DNA from: an uncultured Lachnospiraceae bacterium
GTDB lineage: Bacteria; Bacillota; Clostridia; Lachnospirales; Lachnospiraceae
Assembly (NCBI GenBank): GCA_934317845.1
Contig: CAKRES010000020.1
Span: 1 to 56,397, forward strand
Reading direction: 5' to 3'
Length of the DNA stretch: 56,397 nucleotides
The position numbers and the translations under genes were made by a program. Below the pieces are notes generated by a model that saw only the letters and a list, made by a program, of their open reading frames with translations, did not search any database and was not told the origin of the DNA. Below, piece by piece: positions 17,865-27,749 of the stretch (position 1 is the first letter of the stretch; each line of letters begins with the position of its first letter).

Positions 17865-18482
17865 GTGGAGAAGAAAGGATTATTGATCGTGATCTCAGGC
17901 TTTTCCGGGGCTGGGAAAGGCACGATCGTAAAACAGCTTGTAGCCAGGTATGGATATAGTCTGTCTGTTTCCTGTACAACGAGAGCTCCCCGTGAGGGAG
18001 AGGTTGACGGAAGAGATTACCACTTTAAAACGAAAGCGGAATTTGAGAATCTGATCGACTATAATGGATTTATTGAATATGCCCAATATGTGGAGAATTA
18101 TTATGGGACGCCGCGGGCTTATGTAGAAGAGCAGATGGCACAGGGTAACAACGTGATCTTAGAGATCGAGGTGCAGGGTGCAATGAATATCAAACGTCAA
18201 TATCCGGATGCGGTGTTGTTATTCATCACTGCACCGAGTGCAAAAGAATTGAAGGAACGTTTGGTTGGACGCGGCAGCGAAGATGCTGAAACGGTGCACA
18301 AGCGTATGAATCAGGCAATCAAAGAGAGCAGCAGTATGGCTACCTATGATTATATTGTGGTAAATGATGATCTGGATGAGTGCGTACATCACATTCACAG
18401 CATTATTGAAGCAGAGGCTTCCAAATCCTGCCATCAGACAGGATTCATGAAGCAGATTAAACAAGAACTTATGGAGATTTGA
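17865..18482 (+). CDS. gmk: Guanylate kinase
   Basis: Phosphorylates GMP to GDP with ATP. The 205-residue protein has the P-loop SGFSGAGKGT near residues 10-19 and the GMP-binding run SCTTRAPREGEVDGRDYHF near 34-52. I choose a GTG start at 17865 (MEKKGLL), about 6 bp after AGAAGGTG; a TTG at 17847 right after the yicC stop is an alternative. It lies 18 bp after yicC and 15 bp before rpoZ, so it is clearly in the operon. Confidence 0.93.
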   Translation: MEKKGLLIVISGFSGAGKGTIVKQLVARYGYSLSVSCTTRAPREGEVDGRDYHFKTKAEFENLIDYNGFIEYAQYVENYYGTPRAYVEEQMAQGNNVILEIEVQGAMNIKRQYPDAVLLFITAPSAKELKERLVGRGSEDAETVHKRMNQAIKESSSMATYDYIVVNDDLDECVHHIHSIIEAEASKSCHQTGFMKQIKQELMEI

Positions 18483-18497
18483 AAGGAGTAATGAACT

Positions 18498-18749
18498 ATG
18501 ATCCATCCATCTTATACGGATTTAATGAACGTCATCAATCACGATGTAGAACCGGGAGAGCAGCCGGTAGTACAGAGCCGCTATTCCATTGTGATCGCAA
18601 CAGCGAAGAGAGCAAGACAGATCATTGACGGAGAACAGGTATTGATTCCTGGTGACGAGGATAAGAAACCTCTTTCTGCAGCGATCGATGAGCTTTACAA
18701 AGGTAAGGTAAAGATCGTGGGCGATGAGGAAGAAGAGGAAGAAGAATAG
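18498..18749 (+). CDS. rpoZ: RNA polymerase omega subunit
   Basis: Small RNA polymerase assembly subunit, 83 residues. The core YSIVIATAKRARQII (about residues 27-41) is the omega signature, with the upstream HPSYTDLM. The C-terminus ends in a run of acidic residues (DEEEEEEE), which is common in clostridial omegas. A GAAAGGAG site precedes the ATG. The neighbouring coaBC, found between rpoZ and priA in Bacillus, is absent here. Confidence 0.92.
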   Translation: MIHPSYTDLMNVINHDVEPGEQPVVQSRYSIVIATAKRARQIIDGEQVLIPGDEDKKPLSAAIDELYKGKVKIVGDEEEEEEE

Positions 18750-18758
18750 GAAAAGCAT

Positions 18759-18800
18759 GGGGCTGTCGCAAGAAGAGCATAGACTTGGGCAGCCCTTTTT
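18759..18800 (+). terminator. Terminator-like hairpin between rpoZ and priA
   Basis: GGGCTG (18760-18765) pairs with CAGCCC (18790-18795), with an inner AAG/CTT pairing, followed by five T. The loop is long (about 24 nt). It would partly uncouple priA from the upstream genes, in the gap where other Firmicutes carry coaBC. Confidence 0.65.
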
Positions 18801-18825
18801 CCGTAATGACAGGAGGAAACGTTCG

Positions 18826-21051
18826 TTGCAGTATGCACAGATCATCATTGATATATCGACGCAGGCATTAGATCGCATTTTCACCTATCGTATTCCGGAG
18901 GAACTTAGCGGAAAGGTTGTAGTAGGTGCACAGGTGCGAATCCCATTTGGTCAGGGCAACCGGGAACGGATGGGATACGTGATGGGACTGACTGATTTTC
19001 CTGGCTACGAGGAAGATAAGATCAAGGAGATCCTTTCCGTGGAAATGGATGCCCATCTGGTGGAAAGCCAGCTGTTAAGACTGGCTTACTGGATGAAAGA
19101 GCAGTATGGTGCAACGCTGGTTCAGGCTCTTGCTACGGTACTCCCCTTTAAATCCAAAACAGCGGCAAAGCAGGTAAAATATCTGGAGCTTTTAGTGCCG
19201 GCAGAAGAGGCCGGGCGGTTGGAAACAGAATATGAAAAAAAACATTATGTGGCAAAGGTACGTCTTTTGCACTGCCTGAAGGAGGATCAGGTCATAGAAA
19301 AACAGACAGCGATCCATGCACTTCATATCCCGGATTCTACGATCAAGGCACTTTGCAGAGACCAGGTGATCAAAGAATCCAGTGTGCGCTCTTTCAGAAA
19401 TCCGGAAACAGGAAGTCAGTATGCTCTTGCCGTGCATCCGTTGAATGAGGAACAGCAGGCAGCATATGAGCATTTTCGCGCGGATTATGAAAATGGCAAG
19501 CGGGGAACCTATCTGTTATACGGAGTGACCGGAAGCGGTAAAACAGAGGTGTATCTTCAGATGATCGAGTATGTGCTTTCCAAGGGAAAGGATGCGATCG
19601 TACTGATTCCGGAGATTGCACTCACGTACCAGACGGTACGGCGTTTTTCCAACCGTTTTGGAGAACAGGTGACGGTGATCCATTCCAGGCTATCCAAGGG
19701 AGAACGTTACGATCAGTTTGAGCGTGCCAAAAACGGACAGGTAAAGGTCGTGATCGGCCCACGTTCAGCTCTATTTGTTCCACTGAAAGATGTGGGGCTG
19801 ATCATTATGGATGAGGAGCATGAGGCAAGCTATAAGAGTGATAATCCGCCAAAATATCATGCCAGAGAAACTGCGATCGAGCGGGCAAGACTGTCTGGTG
19901 CCAGTGTAGTATTGGGGTCAGCAACTCCTTCTATTGAGAGTTTTTACCGGGCGGAGCAGGGGATGTATACAAAGCTTACCCTGTCGCACCGGGCAGCGGA
20001 GGCTTTGCTTCCCAAGGTGGAAGTCGTTGACATGCGGCAGGAACTGAAGGCGGGCAATTTTAGTATGTTTAGCAGAAGTCTTGCAGCTGCGATAGAGAAG
20101 CGGCTATATCGCAGGGAACAGAGTATGCTGTTCATCAACCGGCGTGGCTATGCCGGGTTCGTTTCTTGTCGAAACTGTGGATATGTAGTAAAATGTAGTC
20201 ATTGTGATGTTTCGCTGAAGCTGCATGGAAAGACACGTCTGATCTGTCATTATTGTGGACATGAGGAAGCACTTCCAAGAGTGTGTCCATCCTGTGGTTC
20301 TAGTTATATCCGGGCATTTGGCACTGGAACGGAGAAAGTGGAGGAAGAACTGAAAAAACGTTTCCCTTCGGCAAGGGTGCTTCGGATGGATGCAGATACT
20401 ACCCGGAAAAAGGGGGGACATGATGCGATCTTAAAAGCATTTGCCAATCAGGAGGCAGACATTTTAGTAGGCACACAGATGATCGTCAAAGGGCATGACT
20501 TTTCTAATGTGACGCTGGTTGGTGCGCTGGCAGCGGATATGTCATTGTTTGAACAGGATTTCCGGGCAGCAGAAAAGACATATGATCTGCTGACACAGGC
20601 AGCAGGCAGAGCGGGCAGAGCAGAGAAGCCGGGCGAGATGATCATACAGACGTATCAGCCGGAACAGTATAGTATCAAAGCAGCAGCATACAAGGATTAC
20701 GAAGCATTTTATAAAGAGGAGATCGCCTATCGCCGATTGCTTTCTTATCCTCCGGCAGCACATATGCTGGTGGTATTTTTGGCAGCGGATACTTCCGTGG
20801 AAGTGACGGATGCGGCGGATCGTGTGGCGTCCTATTTGAAAGAAATAGATGAAAAGCTGATGGTGATCGGACCGAGTGAGGCAAGTATCTATAAGGTACA
20901 AGATGTGTACCGCAAGCTTTTATATATCAAACATAAGGAATATGCCCGGTTGGTGATGATAAAAGACCGGTTAGAAGCATTATATAACAAGGAAGAGTGG
21001 AGAAAACGGGTACGGATTTATTTTGATTTTGACCCTATGACAATGTATTAG
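18826..21051 (+). CDS. priA: Primosomal replication-restart helicase PriA
   Basis: Restarts stalled replication forks by loading the replisome. The 741-residue protein shows the N-terminal DNA-binding region (YAQIIIDISTQALDRIFTY), helicase motif I GVTGSGKTEVY near residue 235, DEEH near 328, and a cysteine-rich zinc region (CRNCG, CSHCD, CHYCG, CPSCG) around 446-490, then the helicase C-terminal motifs VGTQMIVKGHDF and QAAGRAGRAEKPG. I choose a TTG start at 18826 because AGGAGG (18811-18816) is 9 bp before it and the next residues match the usual PriA N-terminus; the longer frame from 18724 runs through the rpoZ end and the hairpin. Confidence 0.94.
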   Translation: MQYAQIIIDISTQALDRIFTYRIPEELSGKVVVGAQVRIPFGQGNRERMGYVMGLTDFPGYEEDKIKEILSVEMDAHLVESQLLRLAYWMKEQYGATLVQALATVLPFKSKTAAKQVKYLELLVPAEEAGRLETEYEKKHYVAKVRLLHCLKEDQVIEKQTAIHALHIPDSTIKALCRDQVIKESSVRSFRNPETGSQYALAVHPLNEEQQAAYEHFRADYENGKRGTYLLYGVTGSGKTEVYLQMIEYVLSKGKDAIVLIPEIALTYQTVRRFSNRFGEQVTVIHSRLSKGERYDQFERAKNGQVKVVIGPRSALFVPLKDVGLIIMDEEHEASYKSDNPPKYHARETAIERARLSGASVVLGSATPSIESFYRAEQGMYTKLTLSHRAAEALLPKVEVVDMRQELKAGNFSMFSRSLAAAIEKRLYRREQSMLFINRRGYAGFVSCRNCGYVVKCSHCDVSLKLHGKTRLICHYCGHEEALPRVCPSCGSSYIRAFGTGTEKVEEELKKRFPSARVLRMDADTTRKKGGHDAILKAFANQEADILVGTQMIVKGHDFSNVTLVGALAADMSLFEQDFRAAEKTYDLLTQAAGRAGRAEKPGEMIIQTYQPEQYSIKAAAYKDYEAFYKEEIAYRRLLSYPPAAHMLVVFLAADTSVEVTDAADRVASYLKEIDEKLMVIGPSEASIYKVQDVYRKLLYIKHKEYARLVMIKDRLEALYNKEEWRKRVRIYFDFDPMTMY

Positions 21052-21062
21052 GAGGAAGAACA

Positions 21063-21533
21063 ATGGCACTTAGAAATTTACGTTATGACGGAGACCCAAT
21101 TTTAAGAAAGACCTGTCGCGAGGTGGAGGAAGTAACACCGCGGATTGAGCAGTTGATCGATGATATGTTTGACACGATGTATGAGGAAAATGGTGTTGGA
21201 CTGGCAGGACCGCAGGTTGGTGTGCTAAAGAGGATCTTTGTTATTGATATCGGAGAGGGTCCATTAGAATTTATCAATCCAAAGATTATTGAGGAGTCTG
21301 GTTCCCAGACAGGTGGCGAGGGTTGTTTAAGTCTCCCAGGCAAGATTGCAACTGTGACCAGACCAAATCATGTGATCTGTGAGGCATATAACCGTAAGAT
21401 GGAAAAGTTTACGATTGAGGCAGAAGAATTGTTAGCGCGTGCCATCTGCCATGAAAATGATCATCTGGATGGCATTTTATATAAGGATGTTGCGGATTCA
21501 CCTGTGGTAAATGTAGAAGATTATGAGGAATAG
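21063..21533 (+). CDS. def: Peptide deformylase
   Basis: Removes the formyl group from nascent N-terminal methionine. The 156-residue protein has motif 1 GVGLAGPQVG (near 43), motif 2 EGCLSLPG with the metal-binding Cys (near 90), and motif 3 CHENDHLDG with the two His and the catalytic Glu (near 131). It stands 11 bp after priA and directly upstream of fmt, the enzyme that adds the formyl group. Confidence 0.96.
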   Translation: MALRNLRYDGDPILRKTCREVEEVTPRIEQLIDDMFDTMYEENGVGLAGPQVGVLKRIFVIDIGEGPLEFINPKIIEESGSQTGGEGCLSLPGKIATVTRPNHVICEAYNRKMEKFTIEAEELLARAICHENDHLDGILYKDVADSPVVNVEDYEE

Positions 21534-21562
21534 GTAGTAGTGTAGGGAAAGGAGTGACAGCC

Positions 21563-22525
21563 GTGAATGTTGTATTTATGGGAACCCCTGATTTTGCAGT
21601 AGATACATTAAAAGCGATCGAACAGGCAGGACATCATATTTCGCTTGTGATCACGCAGCCGGATAAGCAAAAGGGGCGGGGAAAGAAGGTTTTGTATACC
21701 CCCGTGAAAGAGGCAGCGTTAGAGGCCGGCATGGAAGTAATGCAGCCTGAAAAGGTAAAAGATCCGGTGGTTTTAGAACGTTTAACAGAGCTTGCCCCAG
21801 ATGTGATCGTAGTTGTGGCATATGGACAGATCCTGCCGGAAAGTATTTTAAAGCTTCCAAAGTATGGCTGTATCAATGTGCATGCTTCACTTCTTCCGAA
21901 ATACCGGGGAGCCGCGCCGATCCAGTGGGCGGTGATCAATGGGGAGAAGGTCAGTGGTGTGACGACCATGTATATGGCAAAGGGACTGGATACCGGAGAT
22001 ATGATCGAGCGGGTGGAAGTAGAACTTTCCCCAGAGGAGACCGGAGGAAGTCTGCATGATAAGCTGGCAAGAGCAGGAGCAGAACTGTTGGTTTCTACTT
22101 TAGATAAATTGGAGAAAGGAACGGCAAGACGCATTCCGCAAAATGATGCAGAGTCCTGTTATGCGAGTATGCTTGAGAAATCACTTGGCAACATTTGCTG
22201 GGAGGATCCGGCAGAAAAGATCGAACGTCTTATCAGAGGGTTGTCTCCATGGCCAAGTGCCTACACGTATTTAAACGGAAAGACTTTAAAACTCTGGAAT
22301 GTCACCATTGTAAAAGAGGATGCTTTGCCGGAAGGCGCACTAAAAGAACAGCCTGCCGGAACAATCCTTTATGTAGACAAAAAATGTTTCCTGATCCAGA
22401 CCGGACAGGATTGCCTGCGTGTCAATGAAATGCAGCTGGAAGGAAAAAAACGGATGCTTACAGATGCTTTTTTACGAGGCTATCACTTAGAAGCAGGAAC
22501 AAAGCTTGAGAATGAGAGAGCATAA
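21563..22525 (+). CDS. fmt: Methionyl-tRNA formyltransferase
   Basis: Formylates initiator Met-tRNA using 10-formyl-THF. The 320-residue length is normal. MGTPDFAVDTLKAI begins the Rossmann-like domain, HASLLPKYRGAAPIQWA (around 107-123) contains the catalytic His and the SLLP-RG motif, and TTMYMAKGLDTGDM follows. A C-terminal OB-like domain starts near residue 205. I choose the GTG at 21563 because an AAAGGAG box lies 8 bp upstream; the GTG at 21554 lies inside that box. Confidence 0.95.
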   Translation: MNVVFMGTPDFAVDTLKAIEQAGHHISLVITQPDKQKGRGKKVLYTPVKEAALEAGMEVMQPEKVKDPVVLERLTELAPDVIVVVAYGQILPESILKLPKYGCINVHASLLPKYRGAAPIQWAVINGEKVSGVTTMYMAKGLDTGDMIERVEVELSPEETGGSLHDKLARAGAELLVSTLDKLEKGTARRIPQNDAESCYASMLEKSLGNICWEDPAEKIERLIRGLSPWPSAYTYLNGKTLKLWNVTIVKEDALPEGALKEQPAGTILYVDKKCFLIQTGQDCLRVNEMQLEGKKRMLTDAFLRGYHLEAGTKLENERA

Positions 22526-23906
22526 GAAAAATATGGCAGAAAAAAACAATGTGCGTGAGCTGGCATTGGAGGTACTATTGTCGGTGGAACGCAAAGAAGG
22601 AAAATTAAATGATGTGCTGCATGCCCAGCTTTTAAAATACCAGTATCTGGCAAAACAGGACCGGGCATTTTTAACCCGGCTCTGCAATGGAGTTATGGAA
22701 TACCGCATTAATCTGGATTACGTGATTGACCAGGTATCCAATACCCCTGTAAAAAAATGCAAACCGATGATCCGTTGTCTGCTTCGGATGGGGGCTTACC
22801 AGATCCTGTATCTTTCGTCTGTACCGGACTCAGCAGCCTGTAATGAGACGGTGAAGCTTGCAAAACAGCATGGTTTTTCCAGATTGTCGGGATTTGTAAA
22901 CGGAGTGCTGCGTACCATTTCGCGCACGAAAGATGCGATCGTATATCCGGATATTTTAAAAGATCCCATCCGGCATTTATCAATCGTGTATTCGATCCCG
23001 GAGTGGATCATAACGCAGTGGGTGATGCAATATGGCAAGGAGATCGCCATGCAAATGGCAAAAGCTTCAGTAGAGACTTCTCCACTATATGTTCGGATCA
23101 ACGAGCAAAAGATCAGCCGGGAGGAACTGCTTTCGCTATTGGAGCAGGAAGGACTTCGGGTACAGACGTTTTCGCCTTCCGCTTCTTTGGAAGCATTGAT
23201 CGGAAAAGAGCTGCTTACCCGTTTGCAGGACATTTGTCTTACAGTAGAAGGCGTGGATTATTTAAGTCGTTATGAAAGCTTTGCATCCGGTTATGTGACG
23301 GTACAGGATGCCAGCTCCATGCTGGTGGGATTGCTTGCTGAACAGGTACTTGCCGGACGTTTGAAAGAACCGCTTGAAGTGCTTGATATGTGCGCCGCAC
23401 CGGGAGGGAAAACAACCTTTCTCGCCTGCCTTTCAGAGAAATTGCACGTCATTTCCCGTGATGTTTCGGAGCAAAAAACGGAACGCATTGAAGAAAATGT
23501 ATCCCGGCTTAGTTTATCGAATGTTACGGTTCAGGTGCAGGATGCTTTGGTAAAAACACCGGAGCAGGAACAACGCATGGATCTGGTGCTTTTGGATGCA
23601 CCGTGCTCCGGACTTGGAGTATTGGGACGTAAGAAGGACATTGCTTATTCCGTGACAGAAGAAACACAAAAAGAGCTGGTTGCACTGCAAAGAAAAATGC
23701 TGCTGGCTGCTGCGGAATATCCGAAGGAACAAGGATATCTGCTTTACAGCACGTGCACCGTAAATGAAGAAGAAAACACGAACCAGATCCGCTGGTTTTT
23801 GGACCAAAGAAAAGACTACTGCCTGTGCAAAGAGTATCAACTCCTTCCGGGAGTGATGCCGACCGATGGATTTTATGTGGCGGTATGTAAGAAAAAGGAG
23901 AAATAA
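22512..23906 (+). CDS. rsmB: 16S rRNA m5C967 methyltransferase RsmB
   Basis: Methylates C967 of 16S rRNA with SAM. The N-terminal NusB-like RNA-binding domain (RELALEVLLSVE, near residue 14) is followed by the Rossmann domain: MCAAPGGKTTF (SAM motif I), DAPCSGLGVLGRKKDI (first catalytic-motif Cys) and YSTCTVNEEENTNQI (nucleophile Cys), about 464 residues in total. The start is uncertain: the ATG at 22512 overlaps fmt by 14 bp, and an ATG at 22533 (MAEKNNVREL) is equally possible; neither has a strong ribosome-binding site, so translation is probably coupled to fmt. Confidence 0.92.
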   Translation: MREHKKNMAEKNNVRELALEVLLSVERKEGKLNDVLHAQLLKYQYLAKQDRAFLTRLCNGVMEYRINLDYVIDQVSNTPVKKCKPMIRCLLRMGAYQILYLSSVPDSAACNETVKLAKQHGFSRLSGFVNGVLRTISRTKDAIVYPDILKDPIRHLSIVYSIPEWIITQWVMQYGKEIAMQMAKASVETSPLYVRINEQKISREELLSLLEQEGLRVQTFSPSASLEALIGKELLTRLQDICLTVEGVDYLSRYESFASGYVTVQDASSMLVGLLAEQVLAGRLKEPLEVLDMCAAPGGKTTFLACLSEKLHVISRDVSEQKTERIEENVSRLSLSNVTVQVQDALVKTPEQEQRMDLVLLDAPCSGLGVLGRKKDIAYSVTEETQKELVALQRKMLLAAAEYPKEQGYLLYSTCTVNEEENTNQIRWFLDQRKDYCLCKEYQLLPGVMPTDGFYVAVCKKKEK

Positions 23907-23909
23907 AGA

Positions 23910-24947
23910 ATGCCTGATTTGATGTCAATGACAAAGCCGCAACTGGTCGCGGCAATGGAAGCCATGGGGGAAAAGAAATTTCGTGCCATGCAGCTTTATG
24001 ACTGGTTCCATAAAAAGCTGGTCAATGATTATGACGAAATGACGAATCTGTCTGCGGCACTTCGCAGTAAATTAAAAGAGGAATATGAGATTCCGGCTCT
24101 TTCGATCGCGAAACGATGGATTTCTAAAGTGGATGGAACGCAGAAGTTTTTGTTTGAGTGTTACGATGGCAACCTGATCGAGAGCGTGCTGATGCGTTAC
24201 AAATATGGCAATTCGGTCTGCATTTCCTCTCAGGCAGGATGCAGAATGGGGTGTAGATTCTGTGCCTCTACATTGGATGGACTGGCAAGAAACTTAAGTG
24301 CATCAGAGATGCTCGGACAGGTATATGAAATTCAGAAAGCTACTGGTGAGCGGGTATCTCATGTGGTGGTCATGGGATCTGGAGAACCATTTGACAATTA
24401 TGATGCACTGATTGATTTTATTACACTTCTTACTTCAGAAGAAGGACTAAATATCAGCCAGAGAAACATTACCGTATCGACTTGTGGACTGGTGCCAAAG
24501 ATCTACGAATTTGCAGATCTGAAGCTGGGTGTGACTCTTGCCATTTCCCTTCATTCTCCGACGGATGAGATGCGAAGAGAATTGATGCCGATCGCCAACC
24601 GTTACAGCATTGAGGAGATCCTAACTGCCTGCCGCTGCTTTACGGAAAAAACCGGACGGCGGGTAACATTTGAATACAGTCTTGTCAAAGGACAAAATGA
24701 TGCGAAAGAGCATGCAGAGATTTTGGCTCGCTTGTTAAAGGGAATGTTATGTCACGTCAATCTGATTCCGGTGAATCCGATCAAGGAACGGGATTATGTG
24801 CAGTCAGATCGGGAAAACGTGGAAAAATTCAAGAATATCCTTGAAAAAAAATCCATAGATGTTACTATAAGAAGAGAAATGGGTCGCGACATTGCGGCTG
24901 CCTGCGGACAACTTCGCAGAGATTTTAAGCAAGGAGGTAGCAAATGA
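23910..24947 (+). CDS. rlmN: 23S rRNA/tRNA adenine-C2 methyltransferase RlmN
   Basis: Radical-SAM enzyme that methylates C2 of A2503 in 23S rRNA and A37 of some tRNAs. The 345-residue protein has the cluster motif C-X3-C-X2-C in GCRMGCRFCAST (around 111-122), preceded by SSQAG, and the C-terminal catalytic Cys in DIAAACGQLR. AAAAAGGAG lies upstream and the gene begins 3 bp after rsmB. Its TGA overlaps the next ATG by 4 bp. Confidence 0.95.
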   Translation: MPDLMSMTKPQLVAAMEAMGEKKFRAMQLYDWFHKKLVNDYDEMTNLSAALRSKLKEEYEIPALSIAKRWISKVDGTQKFLFECYDGNLIESVLMRYKYGNSVCISSQAGCRMGCRFCASTLDGLARNLSASEMLGQVYEIQKATGERVSHVVVMGSGEPFDNYDALIDFITLLTSEEGLNISQRNITVSTCGLVPKIYEFADLKLGVTLAISLHSPTDEMRRELMPIANRYSIEEILTACRCFTEKTGRRVTFEYSLVKGQNDAKEHAEILARLLKGMLCHVNLIPVNPIKERDYVQSDRENVEKFKNILEKKSIDVTIRREMGRDIAAACGQLRRDFKQGGSK

Positions 24948-25669
24948 GATCGTGTGGACTTACGGATGTGGGACAGAAACGCAATACTAATCAGGACTAC
25001 TTATTCTGTTCCGATGAACCGGTAGGAGCATTTCCAAATCTGTATATTGTAGCAGATGGAATGGGAGGACACAGAGCAGGAGACCATGCTTCGCATATGG
25101 CGGTAGAACGGTTTGTTCAACTTGTGGATCAGACGAAACGCACCAGCCCGGTCACTATGATGCGCACCTTGCTATCGTGGGTGAATGAAGAGGTATATCA
25201 GGAGGCGAATTCCGAAGAAGCATATTTTGGTATGGGAACAACCTTTGTAGCAATTACGATCATAGATGGAAGAGGCTATGTAGTAAATGTCGGTGACAGC
25301 CGGCTTTATCATGTACATGATAATGCCATCCGTCAGGTGACAGTGGATCATTCCCTTGTAGAAGAATTGGTACGAAGTGGAGAGCTTACAAGACAGGAAG
25401 CCAGGAGACATCCACGTAAAAACATTATCACTCGTGCAGTTGGTGTGGAGGAAGAGGTGCTTCCGGATTTCTTTGAAATTGAACTGGAAAAAGGAGATTA
25501 TGTACTCCTTTGTTCAGATGGATTATCCAATATGATAGAAGATGAAGAGTTAAAAGATATATCAATATCAGACCGTACATTAGATGAAAAAGTGCGGTAT
25601 ATGATCGATAAAGCTAATTATTATGGGGGATATGATAATATCGCCACAGTTTTGATTGAGAACGAATAA
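24944..25669 (+). CDS. prpC: PP2C-type Ser/Thr protein phosphatase PrpC
   Basis: Mn2+/Mg2+-dependent phosphatase that reverses PrkC phosphorylation. 241 residues. Metal-ligand motifs are visible: TDVGQKRNTNQD at the start, VADGMGGHRAGD near 38, GDSRLYH near 118, and SDGLSNMIEDEE near 187 with the closing GGYDNIATVL. It has no membrane segment. It is coupled to rlmN by an ATGA overlap and lies 12 bp before prkC, the usual arrangement. Confidence 0.95.
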   Translation: MRSCGLTDVGQKRNTNQDYLFCSDEPVGAFPNLYIVADGMGGHRAGDHASHMAVERFVQLVDQTKRTSPVTMMRTLLSWVNEEVYQEANSEEAYFGMGTTFVAITIIDGRGYVVNVGDSRLYHVHDNAIRQVTVDHSLVEELVRSGELTRQEARRHPRKNIITRAVGVEEEVLPDFFEIELEKGDYVLLCSDGLSNMIEDEELKDISISDRTLDEKVRYMIDKANYYGGYDNIATVLIENE

Positions 25670-25681
25670 GGAGATGGAATT

Positions 25682-27736
25682 ATGTTACAGCCAGGAACTA
25701 TGATTGCGGATCGCTATGAGATTGTGGATACAGTCGGTGCCGGTGGAATGAGTGTTGTATATAAGGCAATGGATCACAGACTGAATCGTTACGTAGCGGT
25801 CAAAGTATTAAAAGCAGAATATAGCGATGACAAGACATTTGTAAATAAATTTCGCGTAGAGGCCCAATCAGCAGCAGGGTTATCACATCCCAATATTGTG
25901 AATGTATATGATGTCGGAGATGATCAGGGCATTCATTTTATTGTAATGGAAATGGTAGAGGGAATTACTCTAAAAGAGTACATTGAAAAGAAGGGACATC
26001 TGTCCATATCCGAGGCGGTCAATTTTTCATTGCAGATCGCATCCGGTATTGAAGTGGCACATGAGAATCACATTATTCATCGTGACATCAAGCCGCAGAA
26101 TATCATTGTAAATCCTAACGGCATTTTAAAGGTAACAGATTTTGGTATTGCCAAGGCTGCAACAAGTGCTACGATCTCCTCCAATGCAGTAGGTTCCGTG
26201 CATTATATTTCACCGGAGCAGGCAAGAGGTGGATTTTGTGATGAACGCAGTGATATTTATTCTCTCGGTATCACTATGTATGAGATGGTGACCGGGCGTG
26301 TTCCATTTGAGGGAGACAACAGTGTTGCTGTTGCATTGATGCACATTCAGAATGAAATGATCTCTCCAAGAGAGTATTATCCGGATATTTTGCCAAGCTT
26401 TGAGAAGGTGATCGCAAAATGTACACAGAAGAAACCGGAGCGCAGATATTTGACAGCAAATGCATTGATCGCAGATCTGCGCAGAGTGGAAGCAGATCCT
26501 TCCGGAAGCTTTGTAAAGGAAACAACATTGCTTGACGGTTCTAAGACCCGTATGATCGACGATGAAGAAATGCATTTGATCAAAGAGGGCGCAAAGGCAG
26601 CACCGGCAGAAACTCCATATACTCCGAAGGTACCGGAGGAAGAAGTGGTACCGGAAGAAGAGCAGGATGAGGATGATATGGATCCAAAGCTGGAAAAACT
26701 GGCTAAGATTTTAGGTGTGGTAGCTGCTGTTGTAGTGGTACTGCTGATCATTTTCCTGATCGCATTAGCGGCAGGTGCCTTTGGTGGTGGAAAGAAGAAA
26801 AAGATTGATACAAACAATGTGACAACAGAGGCAGTAACAACCCAGGATACAGAGGAGCAGGGAGAAGATAAAACCGTACCTTCCGTAGTGGGCAAATCTG
26901 TTACTGATGCAAGACAGGAATTGAAAGATGCAGGTTTTGAAAATGTTGTAACCGAATATCAGGCAGACGATCAGGCAGAGCAGGACGAAGTCATTGCCCA
27001 GACACCTAGAGCTGATGCGACGGCGAATACCAATGACGAGATCAAGCTGACGGTAAGCTCTGGTCAGGATGGCATCAAAGTTCCGAATGTAAAGGGATAC
27101 AAAGGTGACGAAGCAGAGCGTTTGTTAAAGCAGGATGACTTTGAAGTGAAATATGTTTATGTCTATGATGATAAGGTAGAAGAAGGCAAAGTAATTTCAC
27201 AGGATCCGGCAGGTGGACAGACGGCAGCCAAAAATTCTACGGTTACGATCAAAGTAAGCCGTGGAAAAGAAGTCAAAGAACTGACGATGATCAATGTACG
27301 CAACATGACATTGACAAAAGCAAAGCAGAAGCTGGAAAGTGCCGGTATTAAATATACCGTGACCAAGGCCAATTCAGACGCATATGACAAAGGAATTGTC
27401 ATTGCACAGGATTATGCAGAGGGGGATAAGATCACTTCGGATACGACGGTATCCTTAACGGTAAGTGATGGACCGGATGCTTCTTCCAGTGCCAATACGA
27501 CCTATAGTGGTACCGGAACGGTACCGGATGTGTTGCCGGAGGGCGTGGATTCCGGCCGTATGACAATCTATCTGAACGGAAACACGAATCCGATCTATGA
27601 TCTGGATGTATCACATGATCAGTTCCCATTCGTTGTAAATGTAGAGAACTGCAAGACGAAAACGGCACAGATCACAGTCTATATTGACGGGGCAAAGAAA
27701 GGCACGTATAGTCTGAACCTGTCTGCTTCAAACTAG
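25682..27736 (+). CDS. prkC: Membrane Ser/Thr kinase PrkC with PASTA domains
   Basis: Transmembrane kinase that senses muropeptides and cell-wall state. 684 residues. The kinase domain covers about 10-270: glycine loop GAGGMSVVYKA, K41 in VAVKVLK, D135 in HRDIKPQN, DFGIAK, and SPEQARGG. An acidic linker leads to one membrane segment (about 344-366). Outside are three PASTA repeats starting near 399 (VPSVVGKSV), 467 (VPNVKGYKG) and 537 (MINVRNMTL), then a Ser-rich stretch and a C-terminal β-rich extension (about 610-684) that is not a PASTA unit. All catalytic residues are intact. Confidence 0.96.
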   Translation: MLQPGTMIADRYEIVDTVGAGGMSVVYKAMDHRLNRYVAVKVLKAEYSDDKTFVNKFRVEAQSAAGLSHPNIVNVYDVGDDQGIHFIVMEMVEGITLKEYIEKKGHLSISEAVNFSLQIASGIEVAHENHIIHRDIKPQNIIVNPNGILKVTDFGIAKAATSATISSNAVGSVHYISPEQARGGFCDERSDIYSLGITMYEMVTGRVPFEGDNSVAVALMHIQNEMISPREYYPDILPSFEKVIAKCTQKKPERRYLTANALIADLRRVEADPSGSFVKETTLLDGSKTRMIDDEEMHLIKEGAKAAPAETPYTPKVPEEEVVPEEEQDEDDMDPKLEKLAKILGVVAAVVVVLLIIFLIALAAGAFGGGKKKKIDTNNVTTEAVTTQDTEEQGEDKTVPSVVGKSVTDARQELKDAGFENVVTEYQADDQAEQDEVIAQTPRADATANTNDEIKLTVSSGQDGIKVPNVKGYKGDEAERLLKQDDFEVKYVYVYDDKVEEGKVISQDPAGGQTAAKNSTVTIKVSRGKEVKELTMINVRNMTLTKAKQKLESAGIKYTVTKANSDAYDKGIVIAQDYAEGDKITSDTTVSLTVSDGPDASSSANTTYSGTGTVPDVLPEGVDSGRMTIYLNGNTNPIYDLDVSHDQFPFVVNVENCKTKTAQITVYIDGAKKGTYSLNLSASN

Positions 27737-27749
27737 AAATGGAGCGCAC

